In this document: one piece after another, positions 1 through 6,702 of the stretch
Numbering within the stretch: position 1 is the first letter of the stretch
Layout of the letters: each line of letters opens with the position of its first letter
DNA from: Clostridia bacterium
GTDB taxonomy: Bacteria > Bacillota > Clostridia > Christensenellales > Borkfalkiaceae
Assembly: GCA_017504065.1 (NCBI GenBank)
Contig: JAFVRU010000050.1
Coordinates: 1-7,747, forward strand
Direction of reading: 5' to 3'
DNA: 7,747 bases
Notes under the pieces: model-generated
Told to the model about the DNA's origin: nothing
Database searches by the model: none
The model's input: the letters and a program-made list of their open reading frames with translations, nothing else
Position numbers and translations under genes: made by a program

Positions 1-49
1 CGACCGCGTCTGCGGCATATTCTAAAAACGTACCGTTCGAAAATTCCAT
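1..49 (-). CDS. dnaN: Probable 5' end of DNA polymerase III beta clamp (DnaN), cut by window edge
   Basis: Reading leftward from an ATG at 49-47, an open frame runs off the window edge and encodes 16 complete residues, MEFSNGTFLEYAADAV. It starts 12 bases after the dnaA stop codon on the same strand. The short M-x-F start followed by a helix with Leu, Ala and Val in register resembles the first residues of Bacillota DnaN. dnaN directly follows dnaA in most Bacillota genomes. DnaN would be the sliding clamp that tethers DNA polymerase III to the template. No clear Shine-Dalgarno lies in the 12-base gap, so translation may be coupled to dnaA. The call rests mainly on position and a weak 16-residue resemblance. 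It could be another protein or chance open frame. Confidence 0.5.
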   Translation of the reverse strand, partial: MEFSNGTFLEYAADAV

Positions 50-61
50 AGAATAAAAGAC

Positions 62-1396
62 TTATTTTTTCAACACGATATTTTTAATATCGTCGATTTC
101 CTTGGCGATCCGATCGTTTAAGGACGAGAGTTTTTCCATCTTATCCCGCGCGTACATGATCGTCGTATGATCCCTGCCGCCCATGATATTTCCAACGGAA
201 ACCAAGGGGAGCGAGAGCATTTCGCAAATGAGATAGGCGCAAATTTGGCGCGCTTTCACCACGTCCGCCTTTTTGCCTTTGCCGAGCAGATCTTCTTTGG
301 TCTGCTTGAAATATCCGCAAACCGCCGCAATGATCTTCTCGGGCGTTACGTCTTCCTGCTCGGAAGATTCGTTGACCGATTCGCTCAGCGCAAGTCTCGC
401 AAGGCTCAACGTGATCGGTTCTTCGTGGAGTTTGCTAGCGAAAATGACCTTATTCAAACGTCCTTCGAGCGTACGTACGTCATGACCGGAATCCCGAGCC
501 AAGAACTCCAAAACGTCGTCGCTGATCGGGCATTTCCGATCGAGCGCTTTCCGCTTTAAGATCGCGACTTTGGTTTCGGGATCGGGCGGTTGTACGTCCG
601 CGAGCATACCCCCTTCGAAGCGGGTACGAAGCCGTTCTTCCAACGCTTCCAATTCCTTGGGCGGGCGGTCGGAAGTCAAAATAATTTGCTTATTTTGCGC
701 GGTCAGCTCGTTAAAGGTATGGAAGAATTCTTCCTGTACCTGCATTTTGCTTTTCAAGAACTGAATATCGTCGATCATCAGCACGTCGACGTTGCGGTAA
801 TGGTTACGGAACTTCGCGCCGCTCTTTTGCGCGATAGAGTTGATGAACTCGTTCAAAAAGTTCTCCGAAGTCGTATACACGACTCGTTTTTCAGGGGAGT
901 GTTTTTCGATATAGTTCGCGATTGCGTGCATTAAGTGGGTTTTGCCCAAGCCCGATTCCCCGTAGATAAACAGGGGGTTGAACGTTTCGCCGGGCGCTTC
1001 CGCAACCGATTTTGCCGCCGCGTACACGAATTTATTTCCCGTGCCCGTAACGAAGGAGTCGAACGTGAAATTCTTATTGATGGGGGAGTGTTGGAAAAAC
1101 TCCGTTTCTTCGTCTTCGACGTCCATCGGGAATTCCGTGCTGCCGTCCACGACAAGGCGGAAGTTTTTCACGCCGACGTCGCATTTTTCGATTGCGGCAA
1201 GGATTTTGTCCGCGTGCTTGTTCATGACCGTTCTCGCGCCCAAAATGGACACGGCGCGGAGTACGAGCACTTGCCCGACGAGATCGACGGGCTCTAACGT
1301 CTTGATATAAGTATCAAACGAGATCGGGTTGATGAGATTCTGCGCCCGATCGCTGATTTGTTTCCATAAAAATTGTAAATGTGAATTTTCCGTCAT
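62..1396 (-). CDS. dnaA: Chromosomal replication initiator protein DnaA
   Basis: This is the AAA+ initiator that binds DnaA boxes at oriC, melts the origin and loads helicase; it is also a transcription factor. The 444 residues match the family's usual length. Domain I is at about 1-75. A short acidic linker (about 90-100) replaces a long domain II. The AAA+ core begins near 108, with Walker A GESGLGKTH (146-154), Walker B VLMIDD (205-210), a sensor-1 stretch at about 239-243, a probable arginine finger R259 in RTRFEGG, and sensor 2 around R308. Domain IV carries the DnaA-box recognition signature GGRDHTTIMYA (406-416). The box VII stretch reads RFEGG where many homologues have RFEWG; I read this as lineage variation. 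The start is supported by AGGGGTG (1410-1404), seven bases upstream of ATG. The gene is divergent from recF, and the putative dnaN follows it. Confidence 0.98.
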   Translation of the reverse strand: MTENSHLQFLWKQISDRAQNLINPISFDTYIKTLEPVDLVGQVLVLRAVSILGARTVMNKHADKILAAIEKCDVGVKNFRLVVDGSTEFPMDVEDEETEFFQHSPINKNFTFDSFVTGTGNKFVYAAAKSVAEAPGETFNPLFIYGESGLGKTHLMHAIANYIEKHSPEKRVVYTTSENFLNEFINSIAQKSGAKFRNHYRNVDVLMIDDIQFLKSKMQVQEEFFHTFNELTAQNKQIILTSDRPPKELEALEERLRTRFEGGMLADVQPPDPETKVAILKRKALDRKCPISDDVLEFLARDSGHDVRTLEGRLNKVIFASKLHEEPITLSLARLALSESVNESSEQEDVTPEKIIAAVCGYFKQTKEDLLGKGKKADVVKARQICAYLICEMLSLPLVSVGNIMGGRDHTTIMYARDKMEKLSSLNDRIAKEIDDIKNIVLKK

Positions 1397-1432
1397 AACG
1401 TTTCACCCCTGCGAAAAAAATTTTTCCCTTAC

Positions 1433-1441
1433 TTATCCACT
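1433..1441 (+). promoter_or_regulatory. Near-consensus DnaA box (TTATCCACT)
   Basis: TTATCCACT matches the DnaA-box consensus TTATCCACA at eight of nine positions. It lies 37-45 bp upstream of the dnaA start codon, between that codon and the proposed dnaA -10 element. It could therefore mediate DnaA autorepression, contribute to an origin, or both. I found no second good box in the 143-bp intergenic region, so on this evidence alone it is not a full oriC cluster. Confidence 0.6.
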
Positions 1442-1456
1442 TGCTTGTCCGAGAAC

Positions 1457-1485
1457 TTGTCTTTTTGAAAATTATTTGATATAAT
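1457..1485 (+). promoter_or_regulatory. Sigma-A type promoter for recF
   Basis: A -35 element TTGTCT (1457-1462) is followed after 17 bp by a perfect -10 TATAAT (1480-1485). A second TATAAT (1486-1491) overlaps an alternative pairing with TTGAAA (1465-1470) at 15-bp spacing. Transcription would start near 1492, giving a leader of about 48 bases before the recF ATG. The -35 hexamer and spacing are the same as in the asnS promoter. Confidence 0.7.
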
Positions 1486-1512
1486 TATAATACAAATTGC
1501 AAGGAAAAGAAA
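1484..1512 (-). promoter_or_regulatory. Candidate dnaA promoter (weak -35)
   Basis: On the minus strand a perfect TATAAT (1489-1484) lies 17 bp downstream of a poor -35, TTTCTT (1512-1507). The -10 overlaps the recF -10 elements on the other strand, so the two promoters would compete for the same AT-rich block. The predicted start near 1477 gives a leader of about 80 bases that includes the DnaA box. The -35 is weak, and the true dnaA promoter could differ or lie elsewhere in the spacer. Confidence 0.35.
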
Positions 1513-1539
1513 GCGATTTTCGGCGGTTTTTTTGGGATT

Positions 1540-2622
1540 ATGCAAATAAAAAAATTATTTCTTCAAAATTTCAGAAATTACGAGAACGAAAAATTTGATT
1601 TTTCGGAAGGGTTGAACGTCCTGTTCGGGAAGAACGCGCAGGGCAAAACCAACTGCGCCGAAGCGGTTTTTTATCTCTGTACGGGCGCGTCGCTTCGGAT
1701 TCGCCACGACAAACAACTCATTCGTATCGGCGCGGAATCGGCGCGTATCATCGCGGAAGCCGAGAACCGCTACGGAAACGTTACCATTCAAGCCGACATT
1801 TACGAAAACAAGCGCGAAATCCGCGTCAACGGCAGTAAAATTGCCAAAAATGCCGATTTGATGGGGCATATCAACAGCGTGTTTTTCTCGCCCGGGGAAT
1901 TGCGTTTGATTCAAGACGGACCGGAAGAACGGCGGCGGTTTATGAACTTGTCCATATCCCAAACTTCGTCCGCGTATTATACCGCGCTGCTCCGCTATAA
2001 TAAAATTCTCGATCAGCGGAACGTGCTACTCAAAAATCACGACGTCGGCATGATTTTAGACACGCTGCCCGTTTGGGACGAGCAGCTCTGCAAATACGCC
2101 GCGGTGATTGTAAAAAAACGCAGGGAGTTTTTGGAAAAACTCGCGCCGTTTGCCAAGGAATTCCACGCGTTTTTGACGGACGGGAACGAAGAACTCGTGA
2201 TTGCGCCCGATCGGAAATACGACGGGGACGAAGCGGAGATCGCGAAAACGCTGCAACGACGTTTGGAAAATCAGTACGAAAAGGATTTGCGGCTTGGGTT
2301 TACGACGGTTGGACCGCATCGCGACGACTTGGACGTCGCAATCGGCGGTGTGGACGCGAAAGCCTACGCTTCGCAAGGACAAACCCGTACGGCGGCGCTC
2401 GCATTGAAGCTTTCCGAAGTCCAAATTTTCAAGGAACTTTCGGGCGAGTACCCCATACTCGTTTTGGACGACGTTATGAGCGAGTTGGATTTGCCCCGAC
2501 GTAAAAAACTCGTCAAATGTATCGCGGGCATGCAAACGATTTTGACTTGCACGCATGCGGAGCGGGTGCTTTACGGCGCGGAGAGTAAAAAGATTCGTAT
2601 TGAAAACGGGAAAATAAAATAA
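1540..2622 (+). CDS. recF: DNA replication and repair protein RecF
   Basis: RecF is an SMC-like ATPase that binds gapped DNA and helps RecO/RecR load RecA at stalled forks. Its 360 residues are the normal family length. It opens with the typical beta-strand start MQIKKLFLQNFRNYE. Walker A is GKNAQGKT (30-37). The ABC-type signature SQGQTRT is at 278-284, and Walker B PILVLDD (305-311) is followed by the SELD motif with catalytic Glu at 315. The ATG at 1540 matches the family's start, but its Shine-Dalgarno is poor: only GGGA (1534-1537), two bases from the ATG. A dedicated promoter lies upstream. RecF is usually the third or fourth gene of a dnaA-dnaN-recF-gyrB run. Here it is divergent from dnaA and is followed by a VanW-family gene 60 bases downstream. 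Confidence 0.97.
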   Translation: MQIKKLFLQNFRNYENEKFDFSEGLNVLFGKNAQGKTNCAEAVFYLCTGASLRIRHDKQLIRIGAESARIIAEAENRYGNVTIQADIYENKREIRVNGSKIAKNADLMGHINSVFFSPGELRLIQDGPEERRRFMNLSISQTSSAYYTALLRYNKILDQRNVLLKNHDVGMILDTLPVWDEQLCKYAAVIVKKRREFLEKLAPFAKEFHAFLTDGNEELVIAPDRKYDGDEAEIAKTLQRRLENQYEKDLRLGFTTVGPHRDDLDVAIGGVDAKAYASQGQTRTAALALKLSEVQIFKELSGEYPILVLDDVMSELDLPRRKKLVKCIAGMQTILTCTHAERVLYGAESKKIRIENGKIK

Positions 2623-2682
2623 CGCAAAGACATAAACTCGCCCGATCTTACGCATACTGCGGGATAGAAGGAAGGGACGGGC

Positions 2683-3528
2683 ATGCGAAAAAAACATAGA
2701 AAAACGCTCTTTCTGACGGGCGTTTTTTTCTTTATCATTCTCTTTTTTACGGGCACGGGTGGACTGTATCGCGCCGCGGCGAACGGAATCAACCCCTATG
2801 GCTGGGACAAAATTGCTTCGTATACCACCTATTACGACGAAAAGGACGGGGGCAGGTGTGAGAACATCGCGATTGCGGCGGGTCTAATCGACGGAATCAC
2901 GGTGCAGCCGTACGGGGAGTTTTCGTTTAACGGTACGGTGGGGCGTAGAACGCAAGACGCGGGGTTTCGACAGGCGAAAATTATCGTCAACGGGGAGTAC
3001 GTTTTGGGGGTTGGCGGCGGCGTGTGTCAAGTGAGTACGACGCTATACAATTCCGCCTTGAAAGCGGGGCTGACGATTACGGAATACCATCCGCATTCTT
3101 TGCGTGTTTCCTACGTCGCGCCGTCGCGGGACGCGATGGTGTCGTCGGAAAGCGATTTGCAGTTTTATAACCCTTACGATTATCCCGTTCAAATTTCGGC
3201 GGAAATTTTCGGCGGTGGGTTGCGGGTCTGCATTTTTGGGAAAAGTACGGGAAAACGGTACGAGCTTTCGTCCCGCGTGTTGGAAGAAATTCCCCCGCCC
3301 GCGCCGATTGTGAAGGACGGGGAGAAAGACGAAATTTTACGCTCCCCGAAAAACGGACTAAAAAGCGAGCTGTATCTCGAATGTTACCATGGTCAGCAGC
3401 TCCTTTTCAAAAAGCGGTTGCGCGTGGACGAATACCGCCCGATCCAAGGGATCGTCGCCAAAAAAATCGACAAACCGACAAATAAAATAGCTTCAAACGA
3501 TTGTCTTTTTGGCGAAAAAATGGTATAA
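2683..3528 (+). CDS. VanW-domain membrane-anchored protein
   Basis: The 281-residue protein has a basic N-terminus (MRKKHRK) and one hydrophobic segment (about 9-29), predicting a signal anchor with the rest outside the membrane. A VanW domain (PF04294 type) spans about 60-190. It shows YGEFSFNGTVGRRT (77-90), the hallmark GVGGGVCQVSTTLYNSAL (109-126) and YNPYDYPVQI (162-171). A probable small beta-rich tail follows (about 228-260). No G5 or peptidoglycan-binding domain is visible. The family takes its name from the VanB-type vancomycin cluster, but its biochemical role is unknown, and nothing here indicates resistance. The start is supported by AAGGAAGGG (2668-2676), six bases before ATG. 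The last 27 or so bases double as the asnS promoter, and a terminator-like hairpin overlaps codons 6-16. Confidence 0.88.
   Translation: MRKKHRKTLFLTGVFFFIILFFTGTGGLYRAAANGINPYGWDKIASYTTYYDEKDGGRCENIAIAAGLIDGITVQPYGEFSFNGTVGRRTQDAGFRQAKIIVNGEYVLGVGGGVCQVSTTLYNSALKAGLTITEYHPHSLRVSYVAPSRDAMVSSESDLQFYNPYDYPVQISAEIFGGGLRVCIFGKSTGKRYELSSRVLEEIPPPAPIVKDGEKDEILRSPKNGLKSELYLECYHGQQLLFKKRLRVDEYRPIQGIVAKKIDKPTNKIASNDCLFGEKMV
2700..2729 (+). terminator. Terminator-like hairpin inside the 5' end of the VanW gene
   Basis: AACGCTC (2703-2709) pairs with GGGCGTT (2718-2724) across an 8-base loop, with one G-T pair. The stem extends by A-T pairs at 2700-2702 with 2725-2727, and the run of seven T bases (2723-2729) follows the GC-rich core. 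This is the layout of an intrinsic terminator. On the minus strand the arm is followed by five T bases, so it could be bidirectional. It sits in codons 6-16 of the VanW reading frame, just after recF. It may end recF transcripts, or act as an attenuator that ribosomes on the VanW message would disrupt. Confidence 0.55.
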
Positions 3529-3529
3529 T
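3501..3529 (+). promoter_or_regulatory. Strong sigma-A promoter for asnS, inside the VanW gene end
   Basis: TTGTCT (3501-3506) and a perfect TATAAT (3524-3529) are separated by 17 bp. TGG directly before the -10 (3521-3523) makes an extended -10 element. The VanW stop codon TAA (3526-3528) lies within the TATAAT. Transcription would start near 3536, about 67 bases before the asnS ATG. Confidence 0.8.
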
Positions 3530-3547
3530 AAAAAAAATATGCAAATG

Positions 3548-3582
3548 AGAAGAGCGTCGAAAGACGAAAATCAGGCTTTTCT
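3548..3582 (+). other. Possible stem-loop in the asnS leader
   Basis: AGAAGAG (3548-3554) can pair with CTTTTCT (3576-3582), including one G-T pair. Stacked inside is CGTC (3555-3558) with GACG (3563-3566), closing a GAAA tetraloop. No T-tract follows, and the leader is far too short for a T-box. The structure ends about 9 bases before the asnS Shine-Dalgarno, so it might affect translation or mRNA stability. It could also be chance. Confidence 0.35.
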
Positions 3583-3602
3583 TGACAAAAAGGCAGGTTG
3601 AC

Positions 3603-4994
3603 ATGGATAGAATCGCATTGAAAAAACTCAATGAAAGCTATTCCGAATACGACGGAAAAGAAGTAACGGTTGCGGGTTGGGCGAGAACGATCCGCGATTC
3701 CAAAGCGTTCGGGTTTATCGAACTCAACGACGGCGGTTGTTTTAAGAACACGCAGGTCGTTTTCGAACGCGCAAATCTGGCAAATTACGACGAGATCGCG
3801 AAACAAAACGTGGGCTGCGCGTTGATCGTCAAAGGCGTTGTGGTGGTAACTCCCGAAAACAAACAACCCTACGAAATCAAGGCGACGGAAATTTGCGTGG
3901 AAGGGGAATCTTCCCCCGAATATCCCTTGCAAAAGAAACGGCATTCGGTCGAGTTCTTGCGGGAAATTGCCTATCTCCGTCCACGGACGAATTTGTTCGG
4001 CGCGGCGTTCCGTATCCGCAGCGAAGCGGCGATCGCGGTGCATAAATTCTTCAACGACCGTGGGTTCGTGTACGTGCATACGCCCATCATCACGGGTAGC
4101 GACTGCGAAGGCGCGGGCGCAATGTTCCAAGTAACGACGCTGGATATGGACGAAGTAGCGAAGGGCAAAAAAGTCGATTATAAGGACGATTTCTTCGGCA
4201 AAAAAGCGGCGCTCACCGTTTCGGGACAGCTCAATGCGGAAACGTACGCGATGGCGTTCGGCAACGTATATACGTTCGGCCCGACCTTCCGCGCGGAACA
4301 CTCCAATACGGCGCGGCATGCGGCGGAGTTTTGGATGATCGAGCCCGAAATGGCGTTCTGCGATTTGGCGGGGGACATGGACGTAGCGGAAGCGATGGTC
4401 AAATACATCATCGACTACGTTTCGGAGACCTGCAAGGACGAGTTGGCATTCTTGAACCAATTCGTGGACAAGGGCTTGTTGGAGCGGTTGAAGAACGTTT
4501 CCGAAAACGCGTTCGTACGCTTGACGTACACCGAAGCGATCGAAATTCTCAAACAAAACGCGGACAAGTTCGACGATAAGAATATTTTCTGGGGTAAGGA
4601 TTTGCAGAGCGAACACGAACGTTTCCTGACCGAAACGGTATTCCAAAAACCCGTGTTCTTGACCGATTATCCCAAGGAAATCAAGGCGTTCTATATGAAG
4701 CAAAACCCCGACGGAAAGACGGTTGCGGCGGCGGACTTGCTCGTGCCTGGGATCGGGGAGCTCGTCGGCGGCTCGCAAAGAGAAGAAGACTACGACAAGC
4801 TGTATAACCGTATCCAAGAGTTGGGCATGAATCCCGAAGATTATTGGTGGTATTTGAATTTGCGTAAATACGGCGGTACGACCCACAGCGGGTTCGGGCT
4901 CGGGTTCGAACGTATGGTCATGTATTTGACGGGGATTGCAAACATTCGCGACGTATTGCCGTATCCCCGTACGGTGGACAATCTCGAATATTAA
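3603..4994 (+). CDS. asnS: Asparaginyl-tRNA synthetase
   Basis: This class IIb enzyme attaches asparagine to tRNA-Asn in the cytoplasm. The 463 residues are close to the E. coli length. An OB-fold anticodon-binding domain covers about 15-105 (VTVAGWARTIRDSKAFGFI), and the catalytic domain runs from about 125 to the end. Visible features are SGQL (207-210), motif 2 with FRAEHSNTARHAAEFWMIEPE (229-249), and motif 3 GFGLGFERMVMYLTGIANIR (430-449) ending in DVLPYPR. SGQL and the overall motif 2 favour AsnRS over AspRS. I chose ATG 3603 because AGGCAGG (3591-3597) sits five bases upstream. An in-frame TTG at 3582 would add seven residues but would place the start at the edge of the leader hairpin. 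The gene has its own promoter upstream, and plsX follows after 17 bases. Confidence 0.96.
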   Translation: MDRIALKKLNESYSEYDGKEVTVAGWARTIRDSKAFGFIELNDGGCFKNTQVVFERANLANYDEIAKQNVGCALIVKGVVVVTPENKQPYEIKATEICVEGESSPEYPLQKKRHSVEFLREIAYLRPRTNLFGAAFRIRSEAAIAVHKFFNDRGFVYVHTPIITGSDCEGAGAMFQVTTLDMDEVAKGKKVDYKDDFFGKKAALTVSGQLNAETYAMAFGNVYTFGPTFRAEHSNTARHAAEFWMIEPEMAFCDLAGDMDVAEAMVKYIIDYVSETCKDELAFLNQFVDKGLLERLKNVSENAFVRLTYTEAIEILKQNADKFDDKNIFWGKDLQSEHERFLTETVFQKPVFLTDYPKEIKAFYMKQNPDGKTVAAADLLVPGIGELVGGSQREEDYDKLYNRIQELGMNPEDYWWYLNLRKYGGTTHSGFGLGFERMVMYLTGIANIRDVLPYPRTVDNLEY

Positions 4995-5011
4995 GAACGG
5001 AGTGTTAAGCT

Positions 5012-6043
5012 ATGACGAAAATCGTAATTGACGCGATGGGCGGGGATTTCGCCCCGAAACAACAAATTCTCGGCGCGGTGGAAGCGTTGCAAAAGGACAA
5101 GCAGTTGTCCGTGATCTTGGTGGGCGACGAAACGCAAATCCGCGCGGAATTGGCTACGCTCACGTACGATGAATCCCGTGTGGAAATCGTACATACGACG
5201 GAAGTAATCACGATGGAAGAAGTGCCGACGAAAGCGGTTAAGACGAAGAAAGATTCTTCGCTTGTCGTAGCGTTTCGGCTTTTGAAAGAAGGCAAAGCGG
5301 ACGGCTTGGTAACGTCCGGTTCGACGGGCGCGGTGTTGACGGCTGGCGTACTCGTTTTAGGTAGAATCAAAGGGGTATCGCGGCCTGCGCTCTGCCCGCT
5401 CATTCCCAACCATAAAGGCGGGGCGACCTTCCTTTGCGATTGCGGCGCGAATTTGGAATGCAAGCCGTTGTATCTCACGCATTTCGCGATGATGGCGACG
5501 GCGTACGCGCAAGCGGCGTACGGGATTGAAAACCCGAAAGTCGGGCTGTTGAACAACGGCACGGAAGATCATAAAGGGCTTGCTTTGCAACAGGAAGCGA
5601 ACGCGATGTTAAAGGAATTGTCCTGTATCGATTACGTCGGGAACGTAGAAGCGCGCGATTTAATGTACGGAGATATCGACGTCATGGTTGCAGACGGGTT
5701 CACGGGGAATATCGCTATGAAAGCCGTCGAAGGCTGCGGGAAAGCGGTCAGCACGATGATGAAACGGGAATTCAAACGCAATCTGTTTACCAAACTCCGC
5801 GCGGTGATGTGCGGCGGGATCTTGAAACGGATCAAGAAAGGTATGGACTACGAAGCGCTTGGCGGCGCAATGTTCTTGGGCTTGAATAAGACGGTCGTGA
5901 AAGGGCACGGGAACTCCAAAGCCAAAGGCTTCTCGATCTGTATCGCGCAAGCGGCGAACGCGGCGCGTGGGAACATGGTAGAGAAAATCCGCGATATGCT
6001 TGAAAAAACGCAAAGCGAACAGGCGGAAACGACGGAAGCATGA
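5012..6043 (+). CDS. plsX: Phosphate acyltransferase PlsX
   Basis: PlsX converts acyl-ACP and phosphate to acyl-phosphate, which PlsY uses to acylate glycerol-3-phosphate at the start of phospholipid synthesis; it is a peripheral membrane enzyme. The 343 residues match the family length. Family motifs in order are IVIDAMGGDFAP (4-15), VTSGSTGAVLTAG (100-112), CDCGANLECKP (142-152), VGLLNNGTEDHKG (177-189), VADGFTGNIAMKAVEG (226-241) and LGGAMFLGLNKTVVKGHG (283-300). ATG 5012 is preceded by GGAG (4999-5002) at nine bases. The fab and acpP genes that commonly accompany plsX are absent here. Its stop codon overlaps the first ATG of rnc. Confidence 0.97.
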   Translation: MTKIVIDAMGGDFAPKQQILGAVEALQKDKQLSVILVGDETQIRAELATLTYDESRVEIVHTTEVITMEEVPTKAVKTKKDSSLVVAFRLLKEGKADGLVTSGSTGAVLTAGVLVLGRIKGVSRPALCPLIPNHKGGATFLCDCGANLECKPLYLTHFAMMATAYAQAAYGIENPKVGLLNNGTEDHKGLALQQEANAMLKELSCIDYVGNVEARDLMYGDIDVMVADGFTGNIAMKAVEGCGKAVSTMMKREFKRNLFTKLRAVMCGGILKRIKKGMDYEALGGAMFLGLNKTVVKGHGNSKAKGFSICIAQAANAARGNMVEKIRDMLEKTQSEQAETTEA

Positions 6044-6702
6044 GCATGAAATTCCCTTACAAAGACATCGAACGAAAAATCGGGTATACGTTTCGGGATA
6101 AGTCGATATTAGAGCAAGCGTTTCGGCATTCGACGTACGCGAACGCGCACGACGGAGAAGATAACGAGCGCATGGAGTACTTGGGCGACTCGGTATTGCA
6201 GCTCATCGTAACCGAATGGCAGTATACGCGCAAAACCGACGGGGAAGGCGAAATGACGAAAAGTCGGCAAAAGATCGTATGCGAAGACGCGTTGTTTCGG
6301 GCGGTAGAAGCTTTGGATATCGCGCAGTATTTGCTAATCGAAGGCAGCCGCGCCAACGTCGGGAAGAAAACGGTTTCCAGCCTATTCGAAACGGTTGCGG
6401 CAGCGATTTATTTGGACGGGGGATATGCTCCCGCGAAAAAATTCGTGCTTGGGAACGCGATTTTGGACGGCGGGAAAGCCACGAAGAACTACAAAGGCGT
6501 TTTGCAGGAACTTGTGCAAAAATACGGCGTAGCTCGACCTGTGTACCGCATGGAAAAAACGGGCAAGGACAACGCGCCCGCGTTCCGTTCGGAAGTTACG
6601 GCGTTTGACAAAACAGCAGAAGGGCGGGGAAAAACTAAACGGGAAGCGGAACAGGAAGCCGCGCAAAAACTTTTGGAAAAGTTGCGCGATTATACGCGCT
6701 GA
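6040..6702 (+). CDS. rnc: Ribonuclease III
   Basis: RNase III cleaves double-stranded RNA, processing rRNA precursors and structured mRNAs. The 220-residue protein has an N-terminal nuclease domain with the signature NERMEYLGDSVL (42-53), carrying acidic E43, E46 and D50. It has E69 in GEGEM and E117 in SLFETVAAAIYLD. A C-terminal double-stranded RNA-binding domain covers about 148-217, with the conserved basic stretch GKTKREAEQEAA (197-208). Numbering happens to match E. coli near the second half-site: residue 114 is Ser where E. coli has metal-binding Asp114, while E117 is kept. The first ATG (6040) overlaps the plsX stop as ATGA. An ATG two codons later (6046) has better spacing, seven bases, to GGAAG (6034-6038), so it may be the true start. 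Confidence 0.95.
   Translation: MSMKFPYKDIERKIGYTFRDKSILEQAFRHSTYANAHDGEDNERMEYLGDSVLQLIVTEWQYTRKTDGEGEMTKSRQKIVCEDALFRAVEALDIAQYLLIEGSRANVGKKTVSSLFETVAAAIYLDGGYAPAKKFVLGNAILDGGKATKNYKGVLQELVQKYGVARPVYRMEKTGKDNAPAFRSEVTAFDKTAEGRGKTKREAEQEAAQKLLEKLRDYTR

Noticed and set aside
1511..1533. T-run after GCGATTTTCGGCGG upstream of recF as a terminator
   Set aside because: No stem of more than about three pairs forms before the T-run, and the position is inside the recF leader.
2528..2686. Three GCATGC palindromes (2528-2533, 2553-2558, 2681-2686)
   Set aside because: Two lie in recF codons and one covers the VanW start codon. Spacing is irregular and no flanking repeat extends them beyond a shared CGG, so chance is the simplest explanation.
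2683..3528. VanW protein as a vancomycin-resistance determinant
   Set aside because: VanW-domain proteins are widespread in Bacillota, and no vanH, vanA/B, vanX, vanR or vanS gene is nearby.
3582..3587. Perfect TTGACA just before asnS
   Set aside because: No acceptable -10 lies 16-18 bp downstream (that position is inside the asnS start), and a far better promoter exists at 3501-3529. It may only be a TTG alternative start.
3393..4886. Long minus-strand open frame (497 codons) opposite asnS and the VanW gene end
   Set aside because: It is the shadow of strongly supported plus-strand genes. It has Arg/Phe/Val-rich composition, no recognisable motif and no ribosome binding site. It also crosses the asnS promoter and the VanW-asnS junction.
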